Source: Trileptium ribeirensis (taxonomy: Eukaryota > Nematoda > Enoplea > Enoplida > Thoracostomopsidae). Taken from it: a DNA stretch of 64,000 nucleotides. The translations under genes and the position numbers were made by a program. The DNA lies in contig JASANE010005251.1 of assembly GCA_030248225.1 (NCBI GenBank), positions 16,649-80,648 of the forward strand, read 5' to 3'. The notes under the pieces are model-generated. The model saw nothing but the letters and a program-made list of their open reading frames with translations. It ran no database searches and was not told the origin of the DNA. Below are positions 15,101 through 30,100 of the stretch, piece after piece. How positions within the stretch are numbered: the first letter of the stretch is position 1; each line of letters begins with the position of its first letter.

Positions 15101-18100
15101 CGACGGTCATTATGAGGTATGGTGGACTTCTGTGCCCCTAACATAGCAGGAGCTAGGGGTCCACAAATCGGATGGGCCAAATGAAGCCAAAAACACATGT
15201 CCCAACGTTCGCGGTATCGCCAGCACATGATACATATGTGTGTTTTTCATTTCACTGTGATCGTTTGATATTTGCTAATTTTTCCGGAAAAAGTTGGTGG
15301 TAAACATAGACAATGAAGCTGACGCCAAGATTCAGAAATTTTTTTCGTGACATGTAGCCCCTCCGACATAGGTCAAATCTGACAACTCGCATACGCTGGT
15401 AAATAATGTCAAAGTGCACTAGCGCCAATAATTCTATATAACGATAATCATAATCGGTATATTTGTCAGTGAAATAAAGAAAGTTAGCGTATGTCTATGT
15501 GTTGCTTAGTTATGAGGCCGAATGTCACAAAGTGCAAAAAAATGAGGTATGCAAAATGTAGCCCCCCCCGACCTTACGAAAATACAGTTTAAAAAACCAC
15601 ATTTAGCATACAGTCTTACAACAGGCCGGATAGAAATATAGTAACTCCCACTCGAATCGGGCCATGTATTAAACATTTTTAGTGAAAATGTAGCCCCCCC
15701 CCCCGACCTGATGTGTAGCCCCCCCTGACCAAAACCAAATCCAGAACCTCTAGAAGTAGTTAAGGTTTTACGCGTTATATGTTGTAGAAAGGTGTAGATC
15801 CCCACCCGACTTACGGTGTAGCCTCCCGACTTCAGGTGTAGCCCCCCCGACTGATGTGTAGCCGCCCCCCCCCCCCCGACTTTAGGTGTTGCTCCCCAGA
15901 CTTCAGGTGTAGCCCCCCCCGACTTACACATATCGGGGTGTCAATTTTTACAAGGCCTATGGATCTGCCTGAAATTTTCTGTCGGACATCTCCCACTCAT
16001 GGTTGGTTTGTGAGCATAAAATGGTATCTGTATGTGCTGTATTTGTTGCGCTAGAAAAACTTCTGCCACACGCTTGTCCTAAATTGATCATTTTTAACCT
16101 CAAAAGGTCTCTAACGGCACCAATTATAGGCCACATGTCCTCCAAATGGCTTGACCGCGACAATTTTGTCTAGCTTGCTTACAAACAGACCATAGTTCAT
16201 GTGTCGCTGCGTCAACCTATAGAATAAAAGACTTATTTCGGATTAAAAATTGAACCCCAGGGGGCTCTTTGCGACCCCTGTAACTGGTTTCAGCAAGTTC
16301 GTTTTGCATTTCTGCTTCATCTGTGGTCCAAACATTATGCAATGTGTACACAATGATCAAATTCCAATACAACCTAGCAAAAGAAAAGATTAACTCAGCA
16401 ATTTACAGTGTGAAACTTCAGTAAGACACATAATTTTAGCAGGAATTTTTCATAATAACCCGCAGGAGTTTGTTAACAAATCAAAGCCAGGTCGATGCTT
16501 GTAGCAGCTATTTTACACATTCAGATGTCTGTAGGGTATGTTCGAATTGAGTCGTCCAACTTGGTAACAGCGTATGGATTACGTAGAAGTACTTAGCGTA
16601 AGCTTGGTTAAAATAAATGGCGTCAAGCACCAGCCAGTGCGCTTGTAAACTTTGTAAGCCAGTCTACATTAAAGTAACGTTATCTGCAACGCAGCCAGAA
16701 ACTGTTTTCTTGGCAATGACCTGTATTTATTGAAACTGTGCGAGCAGTATCAGAGTGTGTCTCATTTATGGCATTCTGATCAGAAAGTTATCATCATTAT
16801 CATGTAACTGACGGGCACTGATTGCACAACGCTAGGCTGAACAGTGTCTCTGACCACTTATCAGAAAATTACGTATAGTATATACCTTCTATTATTTTAC
16901 CTTACACCCATATAAACTAATAATGTCAAGTTTCTTACATATTATGTAATAACCGTATGTGAGTAAAGGGAGGCAACTGGAAAAGAGCGAAAGTGTTTAT
17001 TCTACAGAGCTAAAGTGTTTATTCTACGCTCCATGCGTTATAAGCACATTCATTTTGACGCAATATACACAAGGGTGTATAGTGGAAGGCATTTTTCGCT
17101 CTGGGGTCCAAAAACCGACATATTGATCGATAAATAAAATTTATTTAGCTTCTTCAGTCTCTATAAAGTTCCAGAAAGGCAATAATGCCATCACAGTACA
17201 TTAAGTTTTATATAAAAGTTATTTCTAACACAATTTATTTCCACTGTACCTTCATTTCTTCTTTCATCTGTTTTACCATAGGTTTCGAAGGCTAGGTTCC
17301 GGATCCAGTTTAAATGGACGGTTCCGGTTGCTTCTTCCGGTTACGGTAAATTTCTGTTCCGGTTATTCCCTGCTAAATATAGAAACATTTATGTTATAAT
17401 TACATTATAAAATACGGTTATCGTATTGCATGCAATAGGATATTGAAACGGTGCAACTGGCTTCAATAAAGCGGCATGTTATGTTGACAAATTAATCGCA
17501 GTGAATCTCATTCAGTTTAACGGACAGTATGGCAGCTGAAGAAATATTTTGTTTAAATATTTATTTAGACATATAGGGAGCTAAGAGATATGTAATATAA
17601 ACTAGTCAATATTCGAGTGTGAACTTTGACGGCAGCGAGAGAGTATAGTGATAGCTCTGTAGCTACATTTCAATCTGTCATTATTGGCAAACTTTCGCAG
17701 TCAACGTTGGACAATTAGTTGTTTTCCGCCAAAAATTTCGGAATAGGGCTAGCGAATAATTTGCGTTTTAACGGGAGGTCTGCGGTAGGAGTCAATAGCG
17801 AAGAACCGGGTCACGGTGGCTGACCCGTAATGATTCAAAAGCGAAAGCACCATCCTGTGCACTGTATTGGTCATAATAGAATCGATCCTTTGCCTTTTTC
17901 TTTGTTCAGCTCATTCGCAGAAACATATTGGAAACTCAAGTTCACGCAAAACCAAGACAATTGCTCTAGATTCGCAATAGGAAGCCGCCCAGAAAATTAG
18001 AAGTTTTTTAGAAGTGTGTTGGACATTCATGCGCCTAAGCTCGATAACAAAATTTAAAGCCGTGCACAGCAGCATGTGTTGCTTTTACACCCGTTTCATA

Positions 18101-21100
18101 TGATAGAACTTCCAAGCTGCTTATAATTAGCTTACAGGCGACTATAAGAGATGGCATGTGCAAAATACAGCCAATGGGCTTACGTTTATTTAGCTCGAAC
18201 ACCTACTTTTGCCCAGATCTGTAGCAACTGAAAGTGCAGTTGCAATCTGTATGTAATAATGGTCTGCGAAGCAGAGATGGTAAACTGTTTTCAAAATCGT
18301 TTCTTTTACAAATTCGCAGATTATGCATTGGTTGTTTTAGGAAATAGTCTTGTCCGTAGATTACTAAGGTAACTGGGTCACCCTGTCATCGGATCTCGGG
18401 TCACAAAAAGGTGTGTGCGTTTCATCTTTGGGGGTCACGGTTTGCCAAATAGAGTTCTTCCTTACTCTGCTATTCCACCAACCGGTAACACCACAGCGTG
18501 AATCTGAAGAAAGGCGCTTCGGCACCCGGCCGACCTCTGTCGACTAAAATGTGTGGAAGTTTTATATGTACCTTTTTGTGATGACGTGATTATTTTGGTC
18601 ATTGGACTTGCTGCATGTAAGCTTGCGAATGGACGTGAGGTGTTTGTTTTTTTTGCAAATGCTAAACGGTATCGGCGCTTCCAATGTTATAGTTATAGTT
18701 CGTTGGAATACTCTCGAATGTATGTTACTGAACCGACGGATATTCTTCCAAACCAGTGCTTCAATATGCTGTAATGCCGCAACATTGGAAAGTCGAAGAA
18801 CAGTGCGTTAAACGTCATGTTTGATTGAGTTGGAACAAACATAAACATGTGACCAGTTGTGATTCATCTCTGCTGGAACTTTATTAATTTATTCGTCTGA
18901 TTTGTTTTTATGTTGCCCTGCGAAATAACGTAAATACCAAACGACTGACAATATTAACACAACGGCAGGTGTCGTGATTTACCAAGCGATTGGTTAAGAC
19001 TGGTGTAGTAGTATGGATCTAAAAATGGCGAAAACTAGGATGAAAGCTTACTGCGCTTGCAAGTGTGATACAGTCTGAAGAAATTTTTAGGTACCAATTG
19101 GTCCGCACCGACTAAGTCAGTTTTCGAAGCTGTTTTGACTTACGCCATGTTTAGAGAAATTTTATCTTAACTTATGTAATGGAGTTACTCAGCAATTCTG
19201 AACGCCAAATATAATATGGCAAAAAAATTTTGTCAGAACTAATCTGAAACAATTTCAACGATCTGGACCCAGCCAGCAGTGCGGACTGGACCGGTATGAA
19301 CCGACAAATTTTTAAGTTGGTCCGGACGTGGTGCCGACCGCGCCGTGGACATCATTAGATTACAATATTAAGTAAACAACTGTGAAGTCGGCCTTTCACT
19401 TATGATGTTGAAAATTGCAAGAAAACTGATTTGGGTTGTTTTCTCCATTGCAAACCGTTACATCATTGGAAAACAATACCGCGATAATGTCGTTTGTGCC
19501 GCAATATCATATTAGGCTTGGCCTGCTTCACAGCATGTGCTGCAGGTTCTGCGTACATTGTGGTGTAATGAATGTTATCTGCTCGTTTGTTATTGAATAG
19601 TTTGATGTCAGTTATTTTGGTTTGGATCCATAGCGTAATGCAAAGGTGATTTCAATTCAGATTTTTGTTTTTAGTTATCAGCGATCAAAATATGCTAGTG
19701 TGATGTTACAATAATTATTTAACAATTTCAAATAGAAGTAGACTGATTTCACAACTAATGATAGCCAGTATCATTATTTTTAGAGTTTCAAGTCTTCTTA
19801 TTGCTCAAGCACTGCCCGAGCCTACCTCAAAACTTATGTCTTTGTGCCTTCCAAACGTGGCACCTAAGCATTTGACCCAGCGTCAACGTATCAGCGAGTT
19901 AACCCGACCCAGAGTGACAAATATAAAGCGCGATAAAGAATGTCTTATGCAATCTCTGCGATATCAGCTAAAACCAGAACAACTTGAACCTCTTACGTCT
20001 GGATCAATATTGTCCCAAGATCCCAAAGATGAGCTTGCAAGGTTTCTTCCATTTGAATATGCACAACTCGCGGAACAAATGCGACAGGTTAGTTTGCTTA
20101 CGAAATTTGGTTGCTGAATGGTAATGACTGTTTGCAACAGTTTTTTCCTTGTATTTGAACGGTATTTGTCACTGTTTTACTGCTTCGGATTAACAGCATG
20201 TGGCTAGAGATGTCCTTATGTTCAGCTTTTTTGAAAAGTTAAAAGTTAAATTGTAATTTATAGTAGAAAAATGTTGCAAATCACGATGTGTCAAAATTAG
20301 TAGAATATGCTGCAAATCACGATATGTCAAAATTTTTTCAATGGTTTGTTTGATTTTGAGTTTAAAATTATTCATCTTATTTTCTTTGTTCTTGATTGGT
20401 TGAAACAACAAGCTGTAATCGTTTGAACACTGTTCACATTTTCGAATTACCGAACGTATATTGCAAAAATGCTATCAGATATTAAGCTCAGATCTTGACG
20501 TCGATTTTTTAACAAAAGGTACGCTTTTGATTAAGAGACTTATATATGGCGTTTAATTTTTGATGAATTGTTAGGGGAAAACCTTACATTTCGTGATTTC
20601 AAATTATTGTGGTATGACGTATTTGCGCGTTGATAATATGGATAATAACACCTTAATGTAATGCATGCTGTGTCAGGAGTAGAGGCTGTCCTAAGCCTAG
20701 TTATGGCACAAAGAGCACTGCCAGAAAAAGAAGCTTTTTCAGTAGTATTGACTATGATAATTTTGAGTTCGGTTGATGAACCTAACCATGCTCGCAGCGA
20801 TATGTTGCGCTGAGATTTAACATTTATTATTATTGCAAAAACTTTCTATTCTCGGTAAAACAAAGGTTTAATTTTCTAGTATTAGTAAATTCATACACTG
20901 TAGTTATAAAGAGCTGAATTTTATTTTCACAGTCATGTTATGTTATTAGTGCAGGCGGAGTTTTTCATCCAAGCTCCACTGTTTTTTAACCACCACTCTA
21001 TACTGTAATACTTTGTTATAGTTCGTTCAGCTAACAACACAAACATGGTTGTTTTGCTCAGGTCATACTGGTTATGAGTCGATTATTGAATCATGCTGCC

Positions 21101-24100
21101 AGTGGATGGTAGGTTTGAATTGTTTTTGGCGTGTGATCGTTATAAAGCGCCATGTGGTGGGGATGCAAACACAAAGAATATGTAATCTAAAATCAAAACG
21201 CTTCGGTAGGTATACAATCCCATTTCGGTATTCCAAATTTTCTCGCACTCAATTCTTCAAACTTCAGATGGAATCGCGCCATTGCGTGTCACGGCTCGCT
21301 GTTTTAAATCTTTTTGCAACATTGGTTCGACTGCTACCAAAATTTGTGCCCCGGGGATATTGTTTTATGTGAAGAATTTTGATATTATTATTTTTTGTGT
21401 GCTCGTACTGTTCATCGCTTCTGTATGAAAACGTAATAAACTAGTATCCCGCAAGTGATGGTGAAACGGAGCGAGCGTGGTTTTATCAATAGGTCATTTT
21501 GTGTAATCAACTTATAACAGGTTAGTGTTTGATGTATATGCTTTAGGCTCTCCATTCGCTGAAAATTTTGCCAGGGGGCATGAACGGGGGGCACATGTCC
21601 TGAACCGAGGGGAACCGAAAAATTCCAGCCCCCAATTTGGAGAGCCCAGTGCTACAAATACCAAATCTAAAACTTTGGCAACCCTGAACGTATTGAAAAC
21701 CGTAAAAGCTCGTCGACCCTAAACACGAGTAGTAGTAGGATGATGGAGGGTTGAATGGTTACATTGACTATCCGCTCAGGCCAGAAGTGGCCCATTGCGA
21801 AACCCTGCATATATTTAAATTTTCAAAAAAGGTCTACTATGGAAACCTAAAATTTTTTCGGTTGAAGATCAGGGGCATCTGTGTGAAGCAATACACCTTT
21901 ACCAAAGAATTTCCTCCTTAAATCAACAAATTTACTACATTTGAGAATAAGGTGTGATGAAGTGCCAGCTTCATTTGGACACTAGTTGCAGGAATCATTT
22001 GCGAGAAGTTTCATGATATTTAAATGTTTATTCAGTAAACAATGTCCTGTTATTGCTCTAACTGTTTGCATCATACGCTTTTTATTTAACTTGCGCACAT
22101 AGGAGATAAATTCGTATTAATTCTAGGCACAAATATTAGAGTTTGGCGACAGGACGTACCGTCTTCCCAACTTTTATACCAATGCGTTTCGCACCACTGT
22201 TTAATGCAGTTAGTAACACTAATAAAACTAAACCCTACTGCAAGTTCACATCCATTAAATCTTGCGGATGCGCCACGTTTAGCAAGGTCATCAGCAATTT
22301 CATTACCTGTAAAATCACTATGTCCGGGAATCCATGCTAACGTTACTTGATTACGTATATGTCAGTAGTTTATCTAGCGGCAGCCTACATTGCCTAACTG
22401 TATCAGACTTAACTGAGCAACTTGTCATAGCTTTAATAACACATTGACTATCACTTAATATGATAACATGCTTCTTTTAACTCCTCTACCCATTAGTTGA
22501 TATATACACTGATCAATGGCTATAACTTCTGATTGAAAAACACTACAATATTGACATAAAGGAAATTATACCATTGGGACCAGTTTGGAATATAAATCCC
22601 TGCACCTGAGCCCCTGGTATTATTTGTTACTACTACCCCAGCTGTATTAGCATGATCCAACCGCGAACCGTCTGTAAAGCAAACTATTGCATTACCAGAC
22701 ATATGATCGTCTCGATTATAATCAGCTCTATTTGGTATAACAATTGAACAGTCGCAGTTGGACAAAAGTTTTTTTGCACCGGTCTGAAAACATGTTAATA
22801 ATGGAAATTGCTTTAGTAGCAGTACTAGCAATCGTACAATATTCTGTGAGAACGCACGAAGTAGTTGTTTTAGTCTCTAGATAACTAAACCATCATATCC
22901 AGCATAGCGGAAAACCTGTACATAGAACATTCTTCATACCGTGTACGCAATACGTAGCCAAGATACTGACGACTGTGGCAATTGGGTTCATTGATCCTAA
23001 ACCCATTGAAAATATTTGAAAAGTCGTGAAATATTCCTGCTGACTTTAGATAACCGATCCTCGTTTTCTTATTCGTATAATCGTATTCACCTATCGAAAA
23101 ACCTACATCTATACATCATTCTTGATGCCCTGCACGCAATACATAACCAAACAAGTGAAAACACGCTACATTTTGGAAATCAGGTTCGTCGACCGTAAAA
23201 CACTTGAAACCACATAAAAAGTTTAGCCAAGTTGGAATCTAGATAACGAAACATCGTATTCTGCGTACTTGATAACATAATATACACTCGTCGTAAGGTA
23301 AAAACACACAATAACATTCCGACTTCAAAAAATCAATGTTTTAGGCAAAAGGTGGATGAACCATGTTCAGGCCCAGAACGGCCCAACGTGTGGTCGCACA
23401 AAAAAGTTGTGGTCATAAAGTTGTAGGCCTCGATCGTGTGATTCTGTTCTTGTGATTAGGATAAGTCTCGGTTTTTCGATTCGATGTCTGCTCGGCGAGA
23501 TATGGGTTGCAAAATACTGGTAGCCATATGGCTAGATTTGGCAAAGTACCATTAAAATCTGTGTTTGCCATTTTGGACTCGTAAATCACAGTAGAAACTG
23601 TTCGCCTTTACCTAAAGGGAAGATCCTCATCACATTTGCTATCGAATAAAAATTATTGAAACTCATCCATTCGAAGATAAGTTATGCGTGACAGAATGAT
23701 AAAAAAACAAATTTTCACGGTCTTTTCCCTAGCGACCTCAGTGAAAACTGAACCGGCTTCACTCGCTCCGTATCAGTAAGCGGCTATGAAATATTGGCAT
23801 CTTCGAGAATATGACAAGTTGCGTTGCAAGTAAAGGAATACCGAGGGATTTGATTGATATATTCCATTTTCCACAAGGTTCGTAATAATTGTTCTTATAG
23901 GTACAGCGTAGGTTTAGGATAGAGTGTAAATACATCGTAGTGCATACGGTATATAAATACCAATTATATCGTCAATTTTCGCACATAAGTTATTTCACAG
24001 TGCATACGTTCCATTTGTTATTCGTCGACAAACAGCTGCACTGCTGATTTCCAGTATACAGGTTGGACGCATCTAACAATTTTCGTCTCGGAATTTTACC

Positions 24101-27100
24101 AGAATTGGCTGCATTTTTAAAGGATCAAAACTGAGCAAGTCGCAGTGCTTCAAAATCCGAATGCACCGTTTCGTATGTGGGCTGCATATAGAGTGTTCTC
24201 ATTGTATCCGATTAGATGGAGCATACATAATTTTATTGAAGTGATACAAAAAATACACATACACGCTGCATACAGTAGGATCGGATACAATGTGAACGAA
24301 CAGTCGTCTCACTTGGTTCCATATGTCTGGGTTCTTGCTAGGTCTTCCTCATCTGCAGAGGTGCCGACTTGGGAGCCCTCTTTGGGCATTTGGAGCTTAT
24401 AGCTAAAGGTCGGCAAATAAAAGTATAAAATTCAAAAAGTTTGGTCACTAATTTTTATTAAATGTAAATTTATAAAACTCCAGATTTAGAATATTTTTTC
24501 ATGATTACATAGGCAGCACAGATTTTCTAGGAGAGTACTGACCCGGAGCGACTTATGCACGCGAGCACGGTTTGGAAAACCTCCTGATTAGAAGTTGTGT
24601 ACCTAATATTTTGAACTGGATAGCTACAAATCTGGTGAACCTGCAACAGCTGAAATTTTGTAAAATACAGTCACCAGTAGTGCTCTTATCAAAGAATTGC
24701 TAGCTACTTACCTAACTACTCATTTGTCGTTGGACGTGATACGCTATTGCAAAAATCCAGCTTCTACTGAGACGTTAAAAATGAACCTCCAACTTCAAGG
24801 GAATTGGTCAAAGTTGAGCTCAAAATTTAAGCAAAAAGTTTGAAGGTTTCAACACGCGTTAATTTATCATTAGTCCAATGCTAAGGTGATTGTTGTACTC
24901 TATTATTTCAACACCCAGCCGGCATAACATCTATCTTCTGCCAGCAGAGAAGAAAAATACTGCTCAGAGCTCGCTTTCAAAATTAGTATTCTGATTGCGG
25001 TTTCTAACAGTAATATTTTAAGTAGTAGTATGTAGTAAATATATTTATGGTTCGCCTGTCCGCAGTGTGTGGGATTCCCCACCTTCCAACTCTCGTCATG
25101 TTCGTGAGATTTTCCCCAGTGTCCGCCCACCCCACCCCTCACTCGGTCGACCGATACCCCCATGTTCAACTAAATCCGAAAATTTTTATGTATCCAAACT
25201 GATGTTTTTCTATGCAAAATGTTTTTAGATATTAATTACCACCACTTCTAGTACTAAACGTCGTCTTAAGGCTTGAAAATACATGCGCGGCAGTAAAACT
25301 ACATGAAAATATGGAAATATCAGTATTTTTAAGCAAAATTTATTCCCACCCTACTTTGAAATTTTCTCCGAGAATGAACATACGGGCCTCCATAGTCCTC
25401 CCGCTTTTCGGAGTGCTGTGGACAGGACAGTATGGAAATTAAGTATCATTAATCTCTGATGGGAAATTCTATTACTGGAAAAAATTTTGATGTTTGCGAT
25501 GCTTGAAAAGAACTATGGTATTGGTTGAACCACCCCGGAGCTGTACTTAACCGATAAATACCCAAAATAACGAATTTTTGTCCAAATTTGAGACGCTGTG
25601 CCGGTGTAATAGTTCAACCGATTTTCCTCTCATTACCTAGTCGTGCACTACCCATCGGTGCTGTCAAATTTGGTCTTCATTCCATAAATATCGAGCCATG
25701 GGGTTAGATACTTTTTGGTTACTTTTGTGCAGTAGACGGGGCTATCTTATCTATGACAAATACATTAATATAATGTATTGACCGCAAGCTCATATATTTT
25801 TATATGTAATACTATGTTTTGATAAGGACCATAGTGATGATATTCACAGGACCACAGTGCTGATGCTTTTGATGAGTACTGCTATATTTAATTGAGGCTT
25901 CGAATTTGTGTGCCTTTATTATGAACAATTTGGTTAAGCCCTCCCAAGGTCTGACTCAGGCCATTAGCGTTTGCTGTGCCGTCGTATGTTTCGCCTCACT
26001 TTAGCATAGTTGTTATTTATCAAAGTTCTTTATTATGTACTGTTTGCTGTGCTAAAACGTAATAATAGTCGTTGGAAACTGTGTGATTGTGTTTTGCAAA
26101 GCGTTCCTGATTACAAATTCGAGGTCTTAATCGAAATTTAGTAGCATAACTGAGTACACCAGAACGCTATACTTTTTATATAGAAAACTATAATTGCTGG
26201 CCTATGGCGTAGCCTTATGTGTAACTGACTTCTCCAAAGTAAGTTGGGGGGGTGACATTTTTCGGTGCCGTAAGACAAAACGAGTGTTCCTAGCAAAATT
26301 TTCGTTCCCACTCGCAAAAGTCTTGGCTTCCCATGGTAAAACACGCCCTTCTGACATAAAACTCCGAAATTATTTTATACCAATCCCTTTCTGAAGTTAA
26401 AATTTTGATAGTTTTTGTTAAAAATTTGTTGAAAACTTGGTTTTAACTTAAATAGAGGCATTTTTACACCGTTTGTAAGGCTAGTTATTAACGTTTTTAC
26501 CTTTTCGCTGAAAACTATTAAGTTTTGAAAATTTTAACATTTCGAACCCCTGCCTCACTCATCCTCAGTTCAAGCCTGGGAACCAACAGTTCACATCCTC
26601 GGCAAAATCAGGCGCCACCAATTTCCAAACCAGGGTCCCAATTCATACCCCTTGGCAAAATTTTCAACGTATGGAGACGCCAGTAATAGATATTTAGCAC
26701 AGAAACCACCGTGTTGTATGTTTAATATTAGTCAAACTATTTGTTTATAATATTTCTTGCATTTTTTAATGAGGCCGCGACACTGTTGTTTCAGCACAAC
26801 CTTGACAAGTTAGCCACGATGTCAGCGGCCGGCTGCGCTTCGTTTTTTCGTCCGTTCAATCTTGAATCGTCATTAAATCTTATGAACAGCAATAAAATCG
26901 AGCAATCCTCTACAAAATATTCAAATTTGGTCAATCGATATTACGATCCTACTTTCTATTTGAATTTATTACGCACACGTCCAAGAATTCGAGGTGAGCT
27001 GTATGTATCATTATTTAAACAAAAATCTGAAGCATTGATAAAAAATCGTAACTCTTGTTGGTGTAAGTTTTGCTTTGTCCTTTTGCTGAGTTAAGAAAAT

Positions 27101-30100
27101 CTTTTTTTCCGTTCGGTTTTGCGGTGTAAAGCATAACCTAATTTATTTTCCAGAAACAGGTGTCCAGTGCACAGATCTAATAGGTATATCATGCTGAAAC
27201 GTAAACAGCTGCCCACCGAAACGTCTTGAATACTGCCTCGTAGTGTAATGTAGTATTATATATATAGAGGTCGTTAATAACTACATATTTTTGTTAAAGT
27301 TGCTCACATTGTTAGATTAGCGAATATCAGTTAAAGTCTCAGTTATTAAATACACGGTATATAAATTCGCAAAGCACCTTTATGATGGGGGGTTGGTGAA
27401 ATTTACGAAATTTCTATTAAAATACATAAAATCTTAAAAAAACTTATTAATATTAAAATAATTCTGTTTTGAATTTTTTGAAATTCACAACTTCATTGAT
27501 GTCGAACACGAATCGATGTTATATTTTATTGACAAAAATAGTATTTTTAGCTCAGCAAGAAATTTTCATAGTTTGTGGCAATCAATAAATTGTAACCTTA
27601 TGCATAGTGAGATCAAAGGTCGAAAAACATAACAAACGTATTCTTTAGTAAAACATTGTCATAATCTGTGACTTACTGAAAATTCAATGTTATTCTCTGT
27701 TAGAATATTATTATATTTTCCCACAACATAATAAAAGATTTTGGTTGAGTTTCCGATAAGTATTCGGCCAAATACAAGGGCGTAGCCAGGAATTTTGAAA
27801 GGGGGGGGGTCGCGGCCCATATTGGGTACCTAAAAGGGGGAGGTTCGGGGGGGTCGCGCTCAGAAATGTGAAAGCGGGTCCAGAATTGATATATTAAGTA
27901 CGCCATAAATAAGTAAAAAAATGCAACTGTTGCCAAAATAGCGAATTTTAATACAAAAATGTGAAGTTTGGTCAAAAATACGGTTGAAAGTAATTGTTTT
28001 CTAGTGCGAGATAGTTTTAGGACAATTTCCGGCATGATTTTCAACAGGAATCGTTTAAAAAAAATTTTGTTTGGGTTAAGCCAAAAGGGGGGTCGTGACC
28101 CCCGCAACCCCCCCCACCGGCTACGCCCTTGGCCGAATAGCGACTACTCGGTATTCGGCCGAATAGTTATCCGAGGACACCGAATACCGAATATTCGGTG
28201 TTCCGTGAAAAAGTAAAAAAAAAACAGCATCGTTGTGCATCAATGTTATAAAGTTAAAAATTAACTAACCCCGCGTTGCTGGATCTTCCTTGTTGACATC
28301 CGGCAAGGCAACGGTCGTCGGTCGAGTTCAGGCCCCCCCACCGGCTACGCCCTTGGCCGAATAGCGACTACTCGGTATTCGGCCGAATAGTTATCCGAGG
28401 ACACCGAATACCGAATATTCGGTGTTCCGTGAAAAAGTAAAAAAAAACAGCATCGTTGTGCATCAATGTTATAAAGTTAAAAATTAACTAACCCCGCGTT
28501 TCTGGATCTTCCTTGTTGACATCCGGCAAGGCAACGGTCGTCGGTCGAGTTCAGGTACTATACCGTGCCCAAAGCACAAGCAAATACCAACCAAAGTATC
28601 CAGGAATGCAGTACCTTTTCGTTCAAAATAGATCACACGCGTCAGTCGGGTCAGTGAACCTCAGGCGACTCTATAGGTATATCACTCACCGGTAATTAGG
28701 AATGTACCGAATATTAGTAGTAACACGCCGCCAACGCGAAGCCACGGAATCGGAGAAGACATAATGCACAGGTATTCGGCCAAATATATATACATGAACC
28801 GAATATTCGATATTCGGTCGAATATTCGGTATTCGGTGAAATTTGGTATTCGGCACATCCCTAGAAACATCTGAAATTTTTTTATCGTTTCTGTCATTCA
28901 TGAATCATCTTCGGATGGATGGATTTCGGTAGTTTATTTATTCGATAGCAAAAGTAAGGAGCATGTGCCGTTAGTTGGACGCTAACAGCTCGGGCCCAAT
29001 CTTCTGGGTCAAAATGGCAAAAGCAGGTTTTTAAGGGTTGTTTGCCAAGCTGTGGTGCCGAATATGCTTCTTCAACCCTTGGCTAGAAATATTGATTTTT
29101 CAATTTTCGGCATGTTATTGCATGTTTTTACCTACCAAAGAGTTCCTATTAGGTTATCAAGCACACTGGAATACAATGGCTTTGCTATATAGAGTCTAAC
29201 TTGACTATATTATACCTGTTCATGGTGTTTCGAGGGTTTTACGGTCGATGAATCCGATTTTCGATTTTCCCCAGGGTATCAAGAGTGGTCGCTATAGGTT
29301 TTTCTGAACACCGAATAAAATGATTTGATTATTTTGAGTCTAGCGTGCATATATATTTCAACCGTTTTCGTTTGTTTTTAATTTGTTTAGGGTCAATTAA
29401 CTCGATTTCCTGAACATAGTCTGTCTTCAGTTGTTTGGTTAAGTGTTGCGTACACGTCTTCAAGAATTGTATCATAAAGGTTTGCCTGTAGGCTGAATAC
29501 GATGGCTTGGTTATCTAAAGACCAGCACAAATAATGTATGGGTTGTCCTGATTTTATGATTTTCAATGGATTCAGGATTCAAGAGCTTTTTAGGGTGGTA
29601 CATACGTCAAATACAGCCTGTTTCAGGTGGTTAAACAAGATGATACCTTAATAATGAAACCACCATTGCCCCGTTTCACCCTCGCTTGCGAGTTACTAGT
29701 ATTAATACATAATATACGCATATCATATATGTAAAATATTTGCCTGTTCCTATTGACCTTCCCCCTCGAACGCTGGGTTCGACTTGACGCCGAGAGTCCG
29801 TCTATTCTAGCTTTTCCACAGTGTCAAAATTTATCGGGAGACTAACCAGTGGCTTTCGGTTCATGAACAGGGGAGCCGAACCATGGGGGCAGCTGTCAGA
29901 ACTGGTGGTTGACAATTACAGGGTCGTCCCCCTGGTTCATAGAATTTTGCGTTATATTAATTTCTTCATTATTGCGATTTTTGTTCAAATTTCGGCACCA
30001 ATTCAAGACTCTATTTGCAACATATTTCAATGAATATTCAATTGTAGCGCCACGTTTTTAGGGTTCAAAAACTTAAACCACCTTTCACGTCACATGTTTG

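Noticed and set aside
15506..16054. Gly/Pro-rich frames around 15.5-16 kb
   Set aside because: They are driven by poly-C and poly-G runs of the C-rich array.
22143..22340. 65-codon plus-strand frame
   Set aside because: It is antisense to the LINE RNase H region, which accounts for the open frame.
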